Source: Rubripirellula tenax (lineage in GTDB: Bacteria > Planctomycetota > Planctomycetia > Pirellulales > Pirellulaceae). Taken from it: a stretch of 64,000 bases of DNA. Both the position numbers and the translations under genes were made by a program. Below the pieces are notes generated by a model, which saw nothing but the letters and a program-made list of their open reading frames with translations, was not told the origin of the DNA and made no database searches. How positions within the stretch are numbered: position 1 is the stretch's first letter; every line of letters begins with the position of its first letter. Of this stretch, positions 37,729-45,538 are shown one piece after another. The DNA is taken from positions 892,764 through 956,763 of the forward strand of contig NZ_SJPW01000003.1 in assembly GCF_007860125.1 (NCBI RefSeq), given 5' to 3'.

Positions 37729-38532
37729 ATGCGAAGTTGGACCAAGAAGATCGTCGCGGGAGTGATCGCTGTCACGTCGATTTGTGCCGGCGCCACGTTC
37801 TGGGCTCTCCAACAATCGCAATTTGTCCCCGAGTTTTACACGGCCGCATCCAACAAAGGCTCGACAAGCACGGTCGAGGCAAGCCGTCGATTGCAGGCCG
37901 AAGTCCAACAGCTCCGTTCGGATGCGGCAAAGATCGGTTCTTGGCGAGCCGCATTCAGTGACGAGCAAATCAACGCGTGGTTGATTGAAGAACTGCCTCA
38001 GAAGTTTCCACGACTGGCGGCGCTGGGCGCACGTGAGCCTCGCATCGTCATCGAGGATGATCGTGTCTTGGCGGCCGTTCGCTACAAGCATGGTCGCATC
38101 GATACGGTCATCTCGTGCGAGTTTGTGGTTGTGTTGACCGAGGAGCCGAACCTGCTTGCGTTCCGCGTCGAAAATCTACGAGCCGGTTCGCTGCCGCTGC
38201 CGCTGAGCAAGTTCTTGACCGGCATCACCAAAGAAGCGGCTCGTGGTGATATCGACATCCGATGGGACCTGACCGATTCGGGGCCGATCGCGTTGGTCAA
38301 CATCCCCAGCGAGGACCCGCGCTACGACATCAGCCCCGTCGTTGTCGCATCGGTCATGACCTACAACGGCGCCGTACTGTTGTCGGGGTACACCGGTGAA
38401 GCATCAAAAACCGCGTTTCGTCCACGAGGGCCGGTGCATCAGTTTGTATCGTATCGTCCGCGCAGGCAAACCATCGACCAACCCGCCAGCTTCAGTACGT
38501 CATCGCGTCCCGATTCATCCACCATCCGCTGA
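37729..38532 (+). CDS. Membrane-anchored conserved protein
   Basis: Protein of 267 residues. The N-terminus is a signal anchor (KKIVAGVIAVTSICAGATFWAL). A helical, Gln/Glu-rich part follows (VEASRRLQAEVQQL), then a domain with FSDEQINAWLIEELPQKFPRL and repeated beta-type segments. No family is recognised. The ATG at 37729 is preceded by AAGGA; a GTG one codon earlier is also possible. It lies 33 bases after the large exported protein gene and its last 94 bases overlap the end of the phosphoesterase gene on the other strand. Confidence 0.65.
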   Translation: MRSWTKKIVAGVIAVTSICAGATFWALQQSQFVPEFYTAASNKGSTSTVEASRRLQAEVQQLRSDAAKIGSWRAAFSDEQINAWLIEELPQKFPRLAALGAREPRIVIEDDRVLAAVRYKHGRIDTVISCEFVVVLTEEPNLLAFRVENLRAGSLPLPLSKFLTGITKEAARGDIDIRWDLTDSGPIALVNIPSEDPRYDISPVVVASVMTYNGAVLLSGYTGEASKTAFRPRGPVHQFVSYRPRRQTIDQPASFSTSSRPDSSTIR

Positions 38533-38906
38533 AAAATGACTTCGCCGTCGGTCATGGCCAACGGATGAACGGATCGTTTCGGATCGACGATCAAACGAGC
38601 GGCAAAGCGATCCGCCGATCGGTCAATGGCAAGATATGTGCCTCCTAGCACCCGAGAAACTTCGCCGCGATCGTTGCTGATGGGCCCTTCGTAGTCGATG
38701 TACTCTTTCCGATGTGGCGGTAGTTGGTCGCAAGTGACTCCGAAATCGCTGGACCAATCCGCGATCACAGGCGACGACCAAGTCGTAAGGGAATCGCCAT
38801 CTTCGAACATCCAATCAAAGTGGTCGTACGGGATTCGTTGGAAAGCCGATCCGATGCGATGGTGTAAAACGGCGAATCGGAGAGAATTGGGAATGGTGTG
38901 GTTCAT
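38439..38906 (-). CDS. Stand-alone LigD-type 3'-phosphoesterase domain protein
   Basis: Protein of 155 residues resembling the N-terminal phosphoesterase domain of LigD (DNA repair ligase D). Matching points are an initial His pair (FAVLHHRI), DHFDWMFEDGDSLTTW aligned with the HYDxRLExDGxLxSW pattern, HRKEYIDYEGPI aligned with HPLDYADFEG, and a C-terminal KLAGWSMVCLRG like KLKGRWALVR. The full catalytic set cannot be confirmed by eye. It has no ligase or polymerase domain. The ATG overlaps the stop of the upstream gene (ATGA), so it is translated in the ExbD operon. Its last 94 bases overlap the convergent gene at 37729-38532. Confidence 0.68.
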   Translation of the reverse strand: MNHTIPNSLRFAVLHHRIGSAFQRIPYDHFDWMFEDGDSLTTWSSPVIADWSSDFGVTCDQLPPHRKEYIDYEGPISNDRGEVSRVLGGTYLAIDRSADRFAARLIVDPKRSVHPLAMTDGEVIFQRMVDESGRDDVLKLAGWSMVCLRGRYDTN

Positions 38907-41293
38907 TGAGATCCTTCTTTCCCAACCGAATCACTGAGGCTTTGGTATCGCCGTTTCGTTTGTGCATCCATCGTCGGTAGCGTCAATCGAATGTAATCGG
39001 CGCGACGCTTTGCCTCGTCACCTCGATTCATTGGAACCAGCAATTCGATCGCGGCAGTTTTTGCACGGTGCCACGACGGGCTGCCGCTGGGGCTGCCCGC
39101 GGCCACGCGATCCAGATAATCGATCGCTTTTTCTCTTGCACGTATATCGGTGGACGCCGCCAACGATTCAGCCGCCGCGAACAACGTCTCGCTCGTGTTC
39201 GGATCGGTCGCGATGTGTTCATCAAGAACGCGGATGGCATCGTCTGGACGGGCCAGCCAGAGGTAGCGAGTCGCTTGATCGAGAACGGAATCGTCGGCTT
39301 CCGGCCATCGCTGGATCCACTGAGCAATCGGTTTTCGCAGTGGTGGATCTTCAATGCCATCCTGCATCAAACGTCGAATCAAGCAACGTCGCGTTGCAGC
39401 CGAAAGTCCGTCGGCGGGAACAGGAGTCTGTAAATTGAATTGGCCCGAAACGCGGCAACGAATGACCGCGGATAAAAAATCATCGCCATCCTTTGTCAAG
39501 GGTTCCGCAATCCGCAACGACTCTCGATCGCCCATCGTCGCGATCGCCACTCTGTAGACCGAAGCGGCGCTCGGAATCTTTGAAGCCGGCTTGAACGATG
39601 CCGCGACGTGTTCGGAGAATTCGCCAAGGCGATCCGAAGGCGTCGAAAGCATGGCATTTTGCCAAAGGTCGAGAGCACGATTCCATTCCGTCGGCGTCAA
39701 CGCGTCGGCGCGAATCAACGAAGCTTCTGCGGCCTTCGATTTGTCTTCGTCAGCGTCAAGGATCTTGATCAACCATTGGTGTGCCGCGTTGGCGGTTTCG
39801 CCACTGGCCCAATTCGTGAGATGGTCTCGCAACATATCAATGATCGCATCTTGTCTCGCGGCCGCATCGTCCAACTTCGAGAACATCAAGACCGAGTGCA
39901 TGTGTATTTTTGCAGCGTCCGTGGCCGACGGCTTGTTCGTCGCCGTTGCTGCCAGAACGATTGCGGCATTCTCGGCTTCATCAATCGAAGACCATGCGGC
40001 AGCGGCTTCCAATGCATGTCGGATTGAAGCATCGGGATCGGCTTCGGCGGATGCAGCAGCGGCAAGCAATTCGGCGGCGCGAACCGCATCGCCTCGTCGC
40101 AACCAGTCACGACCCTGGGCGGCAATCAAGGAAGCTTCGACGGTGGCAGCGGATCCACCGGATCGCATTCGCGCCAACGAAATCGCTTCGGCACGACGGG
40201 TTGCGTACGGGCCACCACGTCGGCCGATCATTTCGATCCACTGGGCAACTTGACGCGCGTTGCCGTCACCGGTTTGCATCTTTTCAAGCAAGTAGCGAAG
40301 TCGCACCAAATCCATTTCGACCGACGGAGGTGCGTTCATCAGATCGTCGCCGTAAAACGAGTTCACGATTTTTCCGGCGGCGACCAATTCATCGCCTGCC
40401 AATTCGATTCGTGCGGCGACCGCGACCATCGCAGGCGGCAACGGCTTGGAATATTCACGGCTAAGATTCGCGAACAATTCCGAAGCACGTTTCCGATCGC
40501 CCGACCGCAAGATCGCTTCGACTCTCAGTCGATTGATTTCCCGCCGAGCCGTCGATTCGGCGGACAGTCTGGCGATAGCTTCATCGGCGGCTTGCTCGGC
40601 CTTCGTCGCGGCGGCGATGCCATCGGAATGTGACGAGTCGTTCGGTAGCGCGGAAAAAACTTCGGCCTGCAGTAGTGAGATCGAGACCGTTTCGACTAAC
40701 AACTCTTGTTCCAAACGCAGCAGGTCATCTGCCAACGCAACGTTGTCGATACTGCGATCCCGCTGCACCGATTGGCGTTTCGCGCGAACCTGGTCCGCCA
40801 ACCCGTCCATCGCGGAAGTGGATGCCAACAGGCGTGATGTTACTTCGCCCGCATGCGATGCGGCGTTCGGATCGACGGCCAACGCTGTCACCGCGAACCT
40901 TGCAGCAGCACGTCGGACCGCCAATTCCTGGGAAGCCAGAAAGAGTCTTCTCGGGTGGTCTGGATACGACGCCAGTAACTGTGCGACGGGTTCCGACGCG
41001 GCGACCTCGGCGGCGGCGTCGAACGAAACCCCAGCCACGGTGCGTGCCGTCCGCACTCGCGATTGATAGATTGCCGCTCTTGCGACTCCGTCACCCAGCG
41101 GATCGGAATCCACACCAGTCAAACGATCGCAAAGCGCTTCGGCTTCGTCGAAACGCGAACGGTCGACGAGTGCGTCGACCAAGTCGGCCGTCGCATTGTC
41201 GCTCGTTCGGCCGACGATCGAATCGGCGGCAGGGGCGGCCACGGACATCGAAACGACGAGAGTCAGTACAACGGCGAGGTTCGAGTACTTCAT
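38903..41293 (-). CDS. Exported Ala-rich helical-repeat (TPR-like) protein
   Basis: Protein of 796 residues with a Sec signal peptide (MKYSNLAVVLTLVVSMSVAAPAA). Nearly all of it is Ala/Arg/Glu/Leu-rich helix with TPR-like units, for example DAVRAAELLAAAASAEAD, SFDAAAEVAASEPVAQLL and ALDLWQNAML. No enzyme motif is seen. It probably is a periplasmic scaffold. It begins 3 bases after the second ExbD gene and overlaps the next gene by ATGA. The operon organisation suggests work with the ExbD proteins in an envelope process, which is inference. Confidence 0.75.
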   Translation of the reverse strand: MKYSNLAVVLTLVVSMSVAAPAADSIVGRTSDNATADLVDALVDRSRFDEAEALCDRLTGVDSDPLGDGVARAAIYQSRVRTARTVAGVSFDAAAEVAASEPVAQLLASYPDHPRRLFLASQELAVRRAAARFAVTALAVDPNAASHAGEVTSRLLASTSAMDGLADQVRAKRQSVQRDRSIDNVALADDLLRLEQELLVETVSISLLQAEVFSALPNDSSHSDGIAAATKAEQAADEAIARLSAESTARREINRLRVEAILRSGDRKRASELFANLSREYSKPLPPAMVAVAARIELAGDELVAAGKIVNSFYGDDLMNAPPSVEMDLVRLRYLLEKMQTGDGNARQVAQWIEMIGRRGGPYATRRAEAISLARMRSGGSAATVEASLIAAQGRDWLRRGDAVRAAELLAAAASAEADPDASIRHALEAAAAWSSIDEAENAAIVLAATATNKPSATDAAKIHMHSVLMFSKLDDAAARQDAIIDMLRDHLTNWASGETANAAHQWLIKILDADEDKSKAAEASLIRADALTPTEWNRALDLWQNAMLSTPSDRLGEFSEHVAASFKPASKIPSAASVYRVAIATMGDRESLRIAEPLTKDGDDFLSAVIRCRVSGQFNLQTPVPADGLSAATRRCLIRRLMQDGIEDPPLRKPIAQWIQRWPEADDSVLDQATRYLWLARPDDAIRVLDEHIATDPNTSETLFAAAESLAASTDIRAREKAIDYLDRVAAGSPSGSPSWHRAKTAAIELLVPMNRGDEAKRRADYIRLTLPTMDAQTKRRYQSLSDSVGKEGSQ

Positions 41294-41296
41294 GGT

Positions 41297-41743
41297 TCAA
41301 GACGATGGGTCGGCGGCGAACAGGACACGATCGGCGCCCGCCGATCGAGCGGCGTCGTAGATCGAAACGGCGTCCTTCATCGTGACGTCATCGGCTGGAT
41401 CAATGATGACGGGAGGCTGAACGCCGAGCGCCAATATTTTCGACAATCGTTCGCCCAGTGCGGCGGGGCTTCCCAGTTGCTCGCCGCCGAAGTCGATTAC
41501 CATGGCCGCGTCTTGCATGTTCAATCGAATGACAATTTCGTCGAAGGCTTCAGTGGGCGCCGATTCCGTTTGAGTCTCACCACCCCCGGCCGGCGGTTGG
41601 GCGATCGAGCTTGGCAAATCAAACTCGGGCAGCTCAAAACTGCTGGTCCAAACAAAGAAGACCAACAGTAAGAAGACGACGTCGATCATCGGCGTCATCT
41701 TCAACTCCATCGGCTGGCGATCGGAACCTCCGGGCAACTTCAT
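41297..41743 (-). CDS. ExbD/TolR-like protein, second copy
   Basis: Biopolymer-transport component of 148 residues: one N-terminal membrane helix with the essential Asp (KMTPMIDVVFLLLVFFVW) and a periplasmic domain (GGEQLGSPAALGERLSKIL, VIIDPADDVTMKDAV). It would use proton motive force with an ExbB/TolQ/MotA-like channel, but no such gene is in this window. It overlaps the first ExbD gene by ATGA, and the helical-repeat gene follows after 3 bases. Confidence 0.88.
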   Translation of the reverse strand: MKLPGGSDRQPMELKMTPMIDVVFLLLVFFVWTSSFELPEFDLPSSIAQPPAGGGETQTESAPTEAFDEIVIRLNMQDAAMVIDFGGEQLGSPAALGERLSKILALGVQPPVIIDPADDVTMKDAVSIYDAARSAGADRVLFAADPSS

Positions 41744-42177
41744 GGTGTGGATTCCTCGCGTACGGCGATTGCGGCATCCGTCACCCCGGCGATCGCGGCT
41801 TCCCGCAGGACCGGTTCGACGTATTGGTACTGGACCGCACCTTCACAGCGAATTCGGATCGCGGCGTCGGCGCCCGATCGGGCCAGCAGGTCGCCTAGGA
41901 TCGGCCTCAGTTGATCGGCCGTGACCACATTGCCGCCCACCAAGATTCGGGCGGCCGCATCGACGCTGATCGTCAGCGGCATTTTTTCCAAATCGACAGG
42001 GTCAAAGCTGGCCGCGATGGGAAGATCCAGAGGAAGATGATTCTCTTGGCGGGCCAGGTGGCTGGACACCAAGAAGAAGATGATCAACAGAAAAACGACA
42101 TCGATCATCGGTGTCATGTTGGCACCAACGGGTGAGCGACGATTCGAACCATAGCCGTGTGATTGGGGAACTCGCAT
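41740..42177 (-). CDS. ExbD/TolR-like protein, first copy
   Basis: Protein of 145 residues with the ExbD signature NMTPMIDVVFLLIIFFLVSSH, including the membrane Asp, and a periplasmic domain (GNVVTADQLRPILGDL, VLREAAIAGVTDAAIAV). The ATG at 42177 is far better than the much longer frame reading upstream, whose extra 200 residues are antisense to the methyltransferase gene. It is the first gene of a four-gene operon. It is divergent from the methyltransferase gene with 75 bases in between. Confidence 0.86.
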   Translation of the reverse strand: MRVPQSHGYGSNRRSPVGANMTPMIDVVFLLIIFFLVSSHLARQENHLPLDLPIAASFDPVDLEKMPLTISVDAAARILVGGNVVTADQLRPILGDLLARSGADAAIRIRCEGAVQYQYVEPVLREAAIAGVTDAAIAVREESTP

Positions 42178-42252
42178 TCGCCCATGGTACCTCACAGGTG
42201 TTGGTTTATCCGATACCCTTGACGGCATCACCACTTCGATTGCCAACGAAAA

Positions 42253-42837
42253 ATGACCATGGCCGACAGCGTTACGTTTCTGAAAAATTTCCTGCGCAAC
42301 CCCACTCAGGTCGGCGCGGTCGCGCCCAGCAGCACCGGTTTGGTGGATGCCATGGTCGATTGGTTTCAATGGGACACCGCACGGAACATCGTCGAGTTTG
42401 GACCGGGAACGGGCGTGTTCACCGAAGCCGTGCTGAAGCGAAAGCACGCCGACGCCAAGTTCTTTGCCATCGAACGATCGGCCGATCTGGCCCAGCGGAC
42501 ACGAGAGCGTTGTCCGGGTGTTACGGTTTACGAAGACAGTGTTGCCAACGTCGTCGATCTGTGCCGCAAGGAATCGATCGACCAGGTCGATGCGATCGTT
42601 TGTGGTTTGCCGTGGGCGTCGTTTTCCGATTTGCTGCAAATGGAAATCATGGATGCCATGTTGGAAGTTCTGGCCCCCGGCGGCCAATTCGCAACGTTCG
42701 CGTATTGGCAGGGCGTCGTCTTGCCCGCCGGGATGCGATTCTCGCGGCGACTGCGAAAGACGTTCCCGCACGTTGAACGCAGTCACACGGTCTGGAAAAA
42801 CTTGCCGCCTGCTTTTGTGTATCGCTGCGTTCGGTGA
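42253..42837 (+). CDS. SAM-dependent methyltransferase (PmtA/KsgA-like)
   Basis: Protein of 194 residues with the class I methyltransferase motif I NIVEFGPGTGVFTEA and a motif IV-like VCGLPWASFSD. The start (FLKNFLRNPTQVGAVAPSS) is like bacterial phospholipid N-methyltransferases and rRNA adenine dimethylase relatives. This points to a lipid or rRNA substrate but does not settle it. Starts at 42253 and 42259 are both possible. Confidence 0.78.
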   Translation: MTMADSVTFLKNFLRNPTQVGAVAPSSTGLVDAMVDWFQWDTARNIVEFGPGTGVFTEAVLKRKHADAKFFAIERSADLAQRTRERCPGVTVYEDSVANVVDLCRKESIDQVDAIVCGLPWASFSDLLQMEIMDAMLEVLAPGGQFATFAYWQGVVLPAGMRFSRRLRKTFPHVERSHTVWKNLPPAFVYRCVR

Positions 42838-42855
42838 CGCACGTTTCGCTGGTTC

Positions 42856-43131
42856 CTAACCACCGGTGATTTGGCGGTAGCTCCACATGCAAACGGCCGC
42901 CGCACCGGCGAGCAACAGCAACGTGTAGATCGTCACGACGATCGACCAGAAGACTCTTTCCAAGGTCGAGAAACTCTTGTTCATCCACAGCAGTGGAATG
43001 CCCAGGAACCCCGTCACGGCAAATAAGATCGCAATCACGGCCCACTTGTTGTCGAGGAACTTAGCCGGTTCTTCGACGATTCGTGCCTCCACAACGGTGG
43101 CTTCGATGGGCTCGTCGGTCTGGTCGTCCAT
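42856..43131 (-). CDS. Small two-helix membrane protein
   Basis: Protein of 91 residues with an acidic N-terminus (DQTDEPIEATVVEARIVEE) and two hydrophobic helices (WAVIAILFAVTGFLGIPLLW and FWSIVVTIYTLLLLAGAAAV). No family is recognised. The ATG overlaps the stop of the pseudokinase gene by one base (TGATG), so the two are coupled and may form a complex. The gene converges with the methyltransferase gene. Confidence 0.75.
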   Translation of the reverse strand: MDDQTDEPIEATVVEARIVEEPAKFLDNKWAVIAILFAVTGFLGIPLLWMNKSFSTLERVFWSIVVTIYTLLLLAGAAAVCMWSYRQITGG

Positions 43132-44759
43132 CAATCGCTTTCTGTTGTGTTGCTGTTGCCGGCCAGTAACGCTTGTGCTTTTTCAACAAGCGGCGCGACG
43201 TTGTCGTTGTTGCCGTAGAGTTCCACGATGCTGTACCAAATCTTGCGGGCCGGAACGACCTTCCCGTCTCGCATCAACTCGTCCGCTTCGGCAAGCTTTG
43301 CGGCGATCATTCGTGATGCTTCATCGGCATCGACACCCTCGTATTCAATCCGTGCGATTTGGCGACGGGCCAAGTTGACGAATGGCCGGTACTGGGGATC
43401 GCCACCAAGTAAGGTTTGCATCGATCGGTATTGATCCAACGCCGTGGCCGCATCGCCAAATCGTTCGTATCGGCTTGCTTCGGCGTATAAGCGTTCAGCT
43501 TCATTCTGTAGCGGCAGGTTGCGTTTCAGTTTGACTTCCAACGCGTGTTCGGCTTGATACATGTCGACACGATCGATCTGTTCTTTGACCCAATCGACAT
43601 GTTCACCATCTGGAAATTTCTGCAGCATCGGTTCCAGATAAGACGACTTTGCTTGGTTCATCGCATTGCGACTCTGTTGGACAAGCAAATCCTCTGCGCG
43701 ATCTCGCATTTGATCTTCGTTCAGCGGCCAAAGCAGATACGCGAACATGGCCACCACCGCGACCAATCCGGTAATCAAGACGAGCGGACGGTCGTGCCAC
43801 GCGGGGACTTCGACAACGTCCTCGTCCATGCCAATTGCGTCGCGTCCCAGCAATTCGCGGGCGACATCGCGATCATGTTGGCTGGTTACCGCAAGCGCAC
43901 TAAAACCGGCTGATGCGTGTTCGGCGACACCCGAACGAGACATCGATCGCTTGCGGACTTCGGCAAGTGCCAATGTCACCGCGCCGGCATTGATGGGACG
44001 ATCAGTCGGCGACTTGGACAACAATTGCATGACCAGCTTGTTCATCCACACGGGACAATCAAGAACCAACGTTGCGGGCGACGGCGGTAGATCGTTGGCT
44101 ACCGATTGGGAGACTTCTTCGATGGTTTCACCGGTGGCCGGCGGCAACCCGGTTAGCGACAGATACATGATCGCGCCGATGCCGTACAGATCGGTCGCTC
44201 GCGATGCGGCTGCGGGATCGACCAATAATTCCGGAGCTCGCATCGCCAATTCTTTGGCCGTTGGCGGTCGGTTGGTTCGATACGACGAATTGATACGGTC
44301 GATTCGAACATCGATCAGGACGGGGCTGAGTCCGGCGAAAAGAATTTTGTCCGATTCCAACCGACCATGCACGATGTCGTTTTGGTGCAGGTACTCGATG
44401 GCGGCGACCAAGGGTTCAGCCATGTCGAGCACCGTTTCCCACGACAAGCGTCCGCGGCGTTCAAGTTGCAACGCCAACGTTTCGCCTTCGATCAGTTCGT
44501 GCGCAAGATACGCATCCTTTTCCTCGAATCCGCCGCCGTAACACTTTGCGATCGCGGGATGCTGAAGCTTCTTTAACTGTTCCCATTCGCTCGCGAACGA
44601 CGCCCGGGCTTCGGGGGTTCCGCCGAACGGCGTGGCAAAGACTTTGACCGCGACGGCCTTCTTCAATTGCACATGAATGGCACGCCAAACGCAGCTTTGC
44701 GACGGGTGATCGCCCAGCTTCGATTCGATCGCCAGTGGTCCGAGACGGCTGCGAGGCAT
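43131..44759 (-). CDS. Membrane-anchored pseudokinase with C-terminal helical domain
   Basis: Protein of 542 residues with the fold markers of a Hanks-type kinase but with catalytic residues lost. The ATP-binding Lys is kept (AVAVKVF, Lys39). The P-loop is degraded (LGDHPSQSCVW). The catalytic HRDLKPEN is replaced by HGRLESDK (131-138), and DFG by DVR (150-152). The APE (RAPELLV) and later subdomains are intact (YGIGAIMYLSLTG). A membrane helix (326-346) and a helical, TPR-like C-terminal domain follow. It probably is a regulatory or scaffold protein. It is coupled with a small membrane protein gene. Confidence 0.85.
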   Translation of the reverse strand: MPRSRLGPLAIESKLGDHPSQSCVWRAIHVQLKKAVAVKVFATPFGGTPEARASFASEWEQLKKLQHPAIAKCYGGGFEEKDAYLAHELIEGETLALQLERRGRLSWETVLDMAEPLVAAIEYLHQNDIVHGRLESDKILFAGLSPVLIDVRIDRINSSYRTNRPPTAKELAMRAPELLVDPAAASRATDLYGIGAIMYLSLTGLPPATGETIEEVSQSVANDLPPSPATLVLDCPVWMNKLVMQLLSKSPTDRPINAGAVTLALAEVRKRSMSRSGVAEHASAGFSALAVTSQHDRDVARELLGRDAIGMDEDVVEVPAWHDRPLVLITGLVAVVAMFAYLLWPLNEDQMRDRAEDLLVQQSRNAMNQAKSSYLEPMLQKFPDGEHVDWVKEQIDRVDMYQAEHALEVKLKRNLPLQNEAERLYAEASRYERFGDAATALDQYRSMQTLLGGDPQYRPFVNLARRQIARIEYEGVDADEASRMIAAKLAEADELMRDGKVVPARKIWYSIVELYGNNDNVAPLVEKAQALLAGNSNTTESD

Positions 44760-44868
44760 AAATCAAGTGACATTGGATGAGGAGTAGACGTGGTATGCCG
44801 AGTATATCCAAGCTCTGCCGATCGATGCCCCGATCCGTCAATTTTCGGTGCTCGTTCTTGTGACCGGT

Positions 44869-45423
44869 CTAGCGATGTCCACCCCCCGCATCGTCGGCAG
44901 CATCGATTTGGTCGATCAAGTGGGCAATAAAGATTGATTTTCCGTAGCGGTATCGCTGTGGATCACCATCGCATTCCTTCCAACAGGCGACTTTGGCTTC
45001 TTCGTATCGAATCGCCGATTCGGGGTGCTGACGCAGATGATCTCGCATCCGAAGGGCTCGGCGCAACATCGGCGACGACTCCTGGACCAGCCAAACACGG
45101 TGCGTCGGCTCGGGTGTCTCGGGCGACAGCGATCGGGGTTTGATCAATGTGATGGCATCGCGGTTCCAATCGTCCGTCGATTGTTCGCGAAAGTTCAGCC
45201 CCTCGATCAACCGCCCGGCCGGCTCGATTCCTTCATCGTCCTGGACGGTTGCGAAGACGTCGATGGTGGGGCGGGCGATCAAACCCGAGATCGCGGTGCT
45301 GCCGACATGTTCGACGTTGGTGACCCATCCTTCACAGCTGAACAAGATGCTGCTGCGAGTCTGTTCAAATTCTTGACGCCAACGCGGATCGTAATGCATC
45401 AAGCGGACGATTTCATCGTGCAT
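44869..45423 (-). CDS. GrpB-family (UPF0157) protein
   Basis: Protein of 184 residues from the GrpB/UPF0157 family, related to nucleotidyltransferases. The signature is VEHVGSTAISGLIARPTID, followed by LIEGLNFREQ and MRDHLRQHPESAIRYEEAK. The role is not established. The ATG at 45423 starts at MHDEIVRLMHYDPRW, the usual N-terminus; an upstream extension is discarded. It lies between a pseudokinase gene and a terminator. Confidence 0.85.
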   Translation of the reverse strand: MHDEIVRLMHYDPRWRQEFEQTRSSILFSCEGWVTNVEHVGSTAISGLIARPTIDVFATVQDDEGIEPAGRLIEGLNFREQSTDDWNRDAITLIKPRSLSPETPEPTHRVWLVQESSPMLRRALRMRDHLRQHPESAIRYEEAKVACWKECDGDPQRYRYGKSIFIAHLIDQIDAADDAGGGHR

Positions 45424-45474
45424 GGGAATCCCAGACGACAGGCGAAGGCAACATAGCAAGACCGTTGGTACATG

Positions 45475-45509
45475 AAAAAACCGAGCTCGGCCGTCGCGGC
45501 CGAACTCGG
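45475..45509 (-). terminator. Intrinsic terminator of the DDLFG-repeat gene
   Basis: Stem of five plus six base pairs with one mismatch (45481-45492 with 45498-45509) and a 5-base loop. On the minus strand it is followed by six T residues. It lies 30 bases after the stop codon at 45539. Confidence 0.88.
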
Positions 45510-45538
45510 TTCATTGTCTCACGATCGTCAAGTCCGAT

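Noticed and set aside
42178-42786. An N-terminal extension of about 200 residues for the first ExbD protein
   Set aside because: The added sequence is antisense to the methyltransferase gene and unlike ExbD; the ATG at 42177 yields a normal ExbD length.
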